From an uncultured Alcaligenaceae bacterium (GTDB taxonomy: Bacteria > Pseudomonadota > Gammaproteobacteria > Burkholderiales > Burkholderiaceae_B): DNA of 9,143 nt. Each line of letters begins with the position of its first letter. The first letter of the stretch is position 1. Under the pieces are notes generated by a model. That model ran no database searches and was not told the origin of the DNA. It worked only from the letters and a program-made list of their open reading frames with translations. The stretch is taken from positions 1 through 9,143 of the forward strand of contig CALFXX010000173.1 in NCBI GenBank assembly GCA_937952975.1. The letters run 5' to 3'. Shown in pieces: positions 6,352 to 9,143 of the stretch. A program made the translations under genes and the position numbers.

Positions 6352-6405
6352 TTCAACCCTCTCATTTGGAGAGCCCGCGACTTTTGGTAAGTCCTCATCT
6401 CAACC
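6330..6405. repeat. Imperfect 29-bp direct repeat (6330-6358 and 6377-6405), duplicated livM start region
   Basis: Positions 6330-6358 and 6377-6405 match at 23 of 29 bases with a constant 47-bp offset. The identical outer blocks are gcgacttttggt and ctcatNtcaacc, separated by five unlike bases. On the coding strand the right copy reproduces the livM ribosome-proximal sequence and first codons (GGTTGAGATGAGG against GGTTGAAATGAGC). It covers the whole livH-livM junction. Confidence 0.7.
6348..6398 (-). other. 16-codon minicistron bridging livH and livM
   Basis: ATG 6398-6396 lies one base after the livH stop (TGA 6402-6400). The frame MRTYQKSRALQMRGLK ends at TGA 6350-6348, which overlaps the livM start as ATGA. 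It arises from the duplicated livM start region: MRTYQKSR resembles the MSLHQKSQ of LivM itself. It could pass ribosomes from livH to livM by reinitiation, or be an inert scar. No product is claimed. Confidence 0.3.
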
Positions 6406-7347
6406 TTCCCTTGTACCAAGCAGACCCTTAGGCCTGAAGATGAGAATCAACACCAAGAACAGGTACGGCAAGATCGGTGCGATCTGGCTGATCTTAAGTT
6501 TCCAAAGCGCAAAGCCAAACGTTTGCGGCGTGAGCTGCAGGCCAAGCGTCGACGCCACGCTCATGAGCGAGCTGTCAACGCCTACCGCGAAGGTCTGGAT
6601 GATACCGATCAATAGCGACGCGACAAAGGCGCCCGACAGCGAGCCCATGCCGCCCACGACCACCACCACAAAGATCACCGACCCAACCGTGGCCGCCATG
6701 CCTGGCTCGGTGACGAAGGCGTTGCCGCCAATCACGCCTGCAAGGCCAGCGAGCGCTGCGCCACCGCCAAACACCAGCATAAACACGCGCGGTACGTTGT
6801 GGCCAAGGGCTTGCGCCATGTCGGGGTGAGTCAGCGCCGCCTGGATGATCAGGCCAATACGCGTGCGAGTGAGCAGCAGCCAGATCGAGAGGAGCATCGA
6901 CAAGGCGACCAGCATCATGAAACCTCGATAGGTTGGAAACTGGGTACCAAAGATTGTAAACAGCGGCCCGCTTAGCTCTGCAGGCACTCGATAATCGACC
7001 GAGCTCGTACCCCATACCAGCTGCACCATCTCGACGATCAGAAACGACAAGCCAAACGTAATCAGCAACTCGGGTACATGGCCGAACTTATGGACGCGGC
7101 GTAGGCAAAATTTTTCGAACGCAGCGCCTAGCACAGCGACCAAAAGCGGTGCAAGAAACAGCGCCGGCCAGTAGCCCACCAGCTGTGTCGTGCTGTACGC
7201 AAAATAGGCGCCCAACATATAGAAGCTCGCATGGGCAAAGTTGAGCACCCCCATCATGCTGAAGATCAGCGTGAGACCCGAGCTCAGCATAAACAGCAAC
7301 AGCCCGTAGCTGACCCCATTCAAGAGCGAGATGGTGAAAAATTCCAT
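6400..7347 (-). CDS. livH: Branched-chain amino acid-type ABC transporter permease, LivH-like
   Basis: 315 residues, close to the usual LivH length, with about eight hydrophobic segments across the protein. Family landmarks are LSSGLTLIFSMMGVLNFAHA (21-40), PELLITFGLSFLI (92-104), the cytoplasmic loop GLIIQAALTHPDMAQALG (165-182), VVVVGGMGSLSGAFVASL (228-245) and the terminal IFRPKGLLG (303-311). It forms the transmembrane channel with LivM. The ATG at 7347 has no good Shine-Dalgarno in front (CTTCAAATAATATCGC), which contrasts with strong sites on the binding-protein gene, livM and livG. It lies 89 bp after the binding-protein gene with an intervening hairpin, so both transcription and translation of the membrane part may be held below that of the binding protein. 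Confidence 0.92.
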   Translation of the reverse strand: MEFFTISLLNGVSYGLLLFMLSSGLTLIFSMMGVLNFAHASFYMLGAYFAYSTTQLVGYWPALFLAPLLVAVLGAAFEKFCLRRVHKFGHVPELLITFGLSFLIVEMVQLVWGTSSVDYRVPAELSGPLFTIFGTQFPTYRGFMMLVALSMLLSIWLLLTRTRIGLIIQAALTHPDMAQALGHNVPRVFMLVFGGGAALAGLAGVIGGNAFVTEPGMAATVGSVIFVVVVVGGMGSLSGAFVASLLIGIIQTFAVGVDSSLMSVASTLGLQLTPQTFGFALWKLKISQIAPILPYLFLVLILIFRPKGLLGTREG

Positions 7348-7392
7348 GCGATATTATTTGAAGTAGGCTCGACAGCGTAGCAAGCAGGCAAA

Positions 7393-7422
7393 GAAAAAGC
7401 CGGGCGGCTGACGCAACCCGGC
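7393..7422 (-). terminator. Intercistronic hairpin with T-tract (partial terminator/attenuator)
   Basis: On the minus strand GCCGGG (7422-7417) pairs perfectly with CCCGGC (7404-7399) over a 12-nt loop and is followed at once by TTTTTCTTT (7398 downward). It starts 14 nt after the binding-protein stop and is 46 nt before livH. Since the rest of the transporter lies downstream with no clear promoter between, it is best read as a leaky terminator or 3'-end stabiliser that raises binding-protein mRNA over that of the permease genes. Confidence 0.65.
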
Positions 7423-7436
7423 CTCAAACCGCTTAA

Positions 7437-8684
7437 TCAAGAGGCGCCGGCCGGACGCTTCATCTGACAAGTGGTTGGCGCGCTCGAGACGGCCATATCA
7501 ATCTGTTTGATCGGCACAAACGTGAAGCCAGTATTTTCTACGCTGTACTCGCCCGCTTGCGCCTTTTGCCACTTAGTCACAAACATTGACTGCTGCAGTT
7601 GATGGTCGCTCTTGCGCATCGTGACCTGCCCCGCAAAGCTCTCTGCTGACAAACCTTCCATCGCTTGTGCAACTTTTACAGGGTCTGTACTTTTAGCTTT
7701 TGCAATGGCCCCAGAAAGCAGTTTCATACCGTTCAAAGACGCGACGTGATAGTAGTCATCATTGAACTTATCCTTGAACTCTTTTGTCAGCCCAGCGAGC
7801 TCACCCGGAAGATTAGGATGCGCGTAGGTAATCACAAAGACCTCTGCGTCGCCACTTCCGGCGAGCGCTGTCGGGGTACCGGTGACATTGGCGTAGTACG
7901 TATACATCGGCAGTTTCACGCCCGCATCGTTCAACGCTTTGACGAGCAGCGTCAGGTCTTGCCCCCAATTGCCGGTCACGATCGTGTCGGCGCCCGATTG
8001 CTTAATCTTTGCCGCGTAGGGCGCAAAGTCTTTAACTTGACCCAGGGGGTGCAACTCGTCTCCAACCATGACCACGTCAGGCCGATTTTTACCAATTGCG
8101 TCTTTGAAACCCTTAGACACCTGATGCCCGTGCGCGTAGTCTTGGTTAATCAAGTAGACGCGCTTGATCTTGGGCTGCTCTTTCATGAAGGACGTCAGCG
8201 CCTCCATCTTCATGCCCGTATCCGGGTCGAGCCTGAAAAACCAGAAGCTACATTTTTCATTTGTCAGAGAAGGGTCTTGCGCGTCTGAACTGATGTCAAG
8301 AATCTCGCGTCCTGGATTACGCTCATTGAACTTGGTAACAGCGTCAGACAGTGCCAGGGCTGCGCCCGAGCCGTTCTGTTGAGTCACATACCGCAAACCT
8401 TGATCCGCTGCAGCCTTCAAAGCGTTTAAGGTTTCTTGCGGAGAACCCTTGTTATCGAAACTGACGATTTCAAACTTAACCCCGGCAGGATTAGCAGCGC
8501 CCGAGTACTTTTGCGCAATGAACTGCCAGCTCTTGAGATAGTTTTGTCCCTGCGCAGCAAAGGGGCCCGACAGCGGCAGCATCATCCCGATTTTGACGGT
8601 TTCGCCTTGCTGCGCCTGCACCGGCGCCGCGCAAAGTGTTGTTAAGGCAAACGCAAGTGTTGTGATCGCATAGAAGTGTCGCAA
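7437..8684 (-). CDS. Branched-chain amino acid-type ABC transporter periplasmic substrate-binding protein
   Basis: 415 residues of the type I periplasmic binding fold (Leu/Ile/Val-binding superfamily). It has a signal peptide: MRH, then a hydrophobic stretch, with likely cleavage after VQA (A24). C18 is not in a proper lipobox, so a soluble periplasmic protein is expected. The mature start VKIGMMLPLSGPFAAQGQ (30-47) is the classic first strand and ligand loop. SFDNKGSPQETLNALKAAAD (75-94) and VYLINQDYAHGHQVSKGFKD (176-195) are further landmarks. Only two Cys occur in the mature protein (C145 and C406), possibly a disulfide. The start is TTG 8684, chosen because AAGGAG (8697-8692) lies 7 nt upstream and no in-frame ATG fits as well. 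It is the first gene of the operon. The ligand may be an amino acid, amide or other small acid; sequence alone does not decide, so no livJ/livK symbol is given. Confidence 0.9.
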   Translation of the reverse strand: MRHFYAITTLAFALTTLCAAPVQAQQGETVKIGMMLPLSGPFAAQGQNYLKSWQFIAQKYSGAANPAGVKFEIVSFDNKGSPQETLNALKAAADQGLRYVTQQNGSGAALALSDAVTKFNERNPGREILDISSDAQDPSLTNEKCSFWFFRLDPDTGMKMEALTSFMKEQPKIKRVYLINQDYAHGHQVSKGFKDAIGKNRPDVVMVGDELHPLGQVKDFAPYAAKIKQSGADTIVTGNWGQDLTLLVKALNDAGVKLPMYTYYANVTGTPTALAGSGDAEVFVITYAHPNLPGELAGLTKEFKDKFNDDYYHVASLNGMKLLSGAIAKAKSTDPVKVAQAMEGLSAESFAGQVTMRKSDHQLQQSMFVTKWQKAQAGEYSVENTGFTFVPIKQIDMAVSSAPTTCQMKRPAGAS

Positions 8685-8691
8685 GTGGTGT

Positions 8692-8697
8692 CTCCTT
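8692..8697 (-). promoter_or_regulatory. Shine-Dalgarno AAGGAG fixing the TTG start of the binding-protein gene
   Basis: AAGGAG on the minus strand, 7 nt from TTG 8684. The full-strength site explains use of a non-ATG start and favours high expression. Confidence 0.75.
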
Positions 8698-8722
8698 AAA
8701 ATATTATTATTTCGCGAGTTTT

Positions 8723-8751
8723 AGGCTACACGGATATGAAACGCGCGTCAA
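8723..8751 (-). promoter_or_regulatory. Candidate sigma-70 promoter of the transport operon
   Basis: On the minus strand TTGACG (8751-8746, five of six matches to TTGACA) is followed after 17 nt by TAGCCT (8728-8723, a weak -10). Transcription would begin near 8716, giving a leader of about 30 nt with the Shine-Dalgarno. The -35 and spacing are good and the -10 poor, so an activator may be needed. Confidence 0.4.
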
Positions 8752-8782
8752 TGCTCAGTCAGTAAACTATCCAACATAAATT

Positions 8783-8823
8783 ATCCTTGTAAATTCGTCA
8801 CGCCATGTTTAATTTACAAGGAT
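8783..8823. repeat. Perfect 13-bp inverted repeat with 15-nt spacer
   Basis: ATCCTTGTAAATT (8783-8795) and AATTTACAAGGAT (8811-8823) are exact reverse complements. The element lies 31 bp past the end of the right-edge gene and about 30 bp upstream of the candidate operon -35. It is AT-rich and lacks a T-tract on either side, so a regulator-binding site or RNA hairpin is as plausible as a terminator. Confidence 0.75.
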
Positions 8824-8854
8824 GTTTCAACGCTAATCCTATGCCAACCCCGAA

Positions 8855-9143
8855 CTATTGCAAGCCGTAAGCAGTAGTTAAACGATCGAGTGTGCGTGTT
8901 GCCACAGTGCTGACAGGCGTCGATCCGCTCACTGCTGCAATGAAGCGCTTCAAATCTGTTGCAATCTTTGCGTCAATTGAAATCTTCATTGCGGGACTAA
9001 GCAGCGCCGTCAGCGAGACGATGTCACTTAGGTGCTTCTTGATGTTTTTGCCATCTACCTGACCACCGAACGATTTCTCTTGCGTCAGTGACAACCAAGC
9101 CAACGCCTTGAGCGGTATCAGTCGGTCTTCACCAACCCACGGC
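8855..9143 (-). CDS. C-terminal part of a possible nucleotidyltransferase (AbiEii-like) protein; continues beyond the window
   Basis: The frame is open from the window end (reading PWVGEDRLIPLKALAWLSLT...) to TGA or other stop at 8855-8857, about 95 codons. The TTG at 9103 is internal, not a start, because the conserved-looking LIPLKALAWL segment lies upstream of it. The pattern IPLKA-AWL-LT followed by VDGKNIKKHLSDI resembles the C-terminal helical part of nucleotidyltransferase-like proteins related to AbiEii toxins, as I recall them; the catalytic N-terminal part would lie outside the window and cannot be checked. AbiEii proteins belong to toxin-antitoxin/abortive-infection systems, but many relatives are unstudied. 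It runs in the same direction as the transport operon and is separated from it by 170 bp containing the inverted repeat and candidate promoter, so it is probably a separate unit. Open frame is firm; family is tentative. Confidence 0.6.
   Translation of the reverse strand, partial: PWVGEDRLIPLKALAWLSLTQEKSFGGQVDGKNIKKHLSDIVSLTALLSPAMKISIDAKIATDLKRFIAAVSGSTPVSTVATRTLDRLTTAYGLQ

Noticed and set aside
6215..6829. 204-codon plus-strand open frame across the livH-livM junction.
   Set aside because: Antisense to two clearly recognisable permeases; low-complexity Pro/Thr/Ser translation.
7665..8288. 207-codon plus-strand open frame opposite the binding-protein gene.
   Set aside because: Antisense shadow of a strongly supported gene; no recognisable motif.

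Overview
The window reads like chromosomal DNA of a betaproteobacterium, most likely of the order Burkholderiales. That assignment is inferred from the character of the ABC-transporter proteins and moderate-to-high GC; no marker gene is present to confirm it. Roughly the right-hand 60% is an ordinary transport operon. The left 2 kb is a patchwork of small, poorly recognised or damaged genes, visibly AT-richer over about 100-1210, as expected for accessory DNA.

Left part, plus strand. A gene of the circularly permuted YpsA/'putative molybdenum carrier' (SLOG superfamily) type is broken by an internal deletion with frameshift (24-391). An unrecognised 62-residue ORF overlaps its end by ATGA. 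An unrecognised 196-residue protein follows (623-1213), then a short stretch that still reads like the C-terminus of a protein (about 1195-1383), then an HD-domain metal-dependent phosphohydrolase (about 1410-2039).

Middle, minus strand. The HD gene converges on a 470-residue DUF2130 protein (2061-3473). It has an N-terminal CxxC, a long coiled coil with an internal 69-residue repeat, and a core carrying a D...ExK arrangement compatible with a PD-(D/E)XK nuclease fold.

Right part, minus strand. A complete livKHMGF-type branched-chain amino acid/amide uptake operon is transcribed from about 8716 leftwards: periplasmic binding protein (TTG start, 8684-7437), permeases LivH-like (7347-6400) and LivM-like (6351-5062), and ATPases LivG-like (5062-4283) and LivF-like (4289-3594). 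The binding protein would capture a ligand in the periplasm and deliver it to the LivHM channel powered by LivGF. The ligand cannot be told from sequence. A hairpin with a T-tract lies between the binding-protein gene and livH and probably keeps binding-protein mRNA in excess. The livM start region has been partly duplicated 47 bp upstream, leaving a 16-codon minicistron that exactly bridges livH and livM. The LivF-like ATPase has arginine instead of lysine in its Walker A motif.

Right edge. The end of a gene running in from outside (8855-9143, minus) may be a nucleotidyltransferase-like (AbiEii-like) protein. A perfect 13-bp inverted repeat lies between it and the operon promoter.

I see no rRNA, tRNA, CRISPR array, insertion sequence or phage gene, and no convincing new multi-gene system. 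The most noteworthy items are the deleted SLOG gene, the duplicated livM start, the 13-bp inverted repeat, the Walker A substitution and the DUF2130 repeat.
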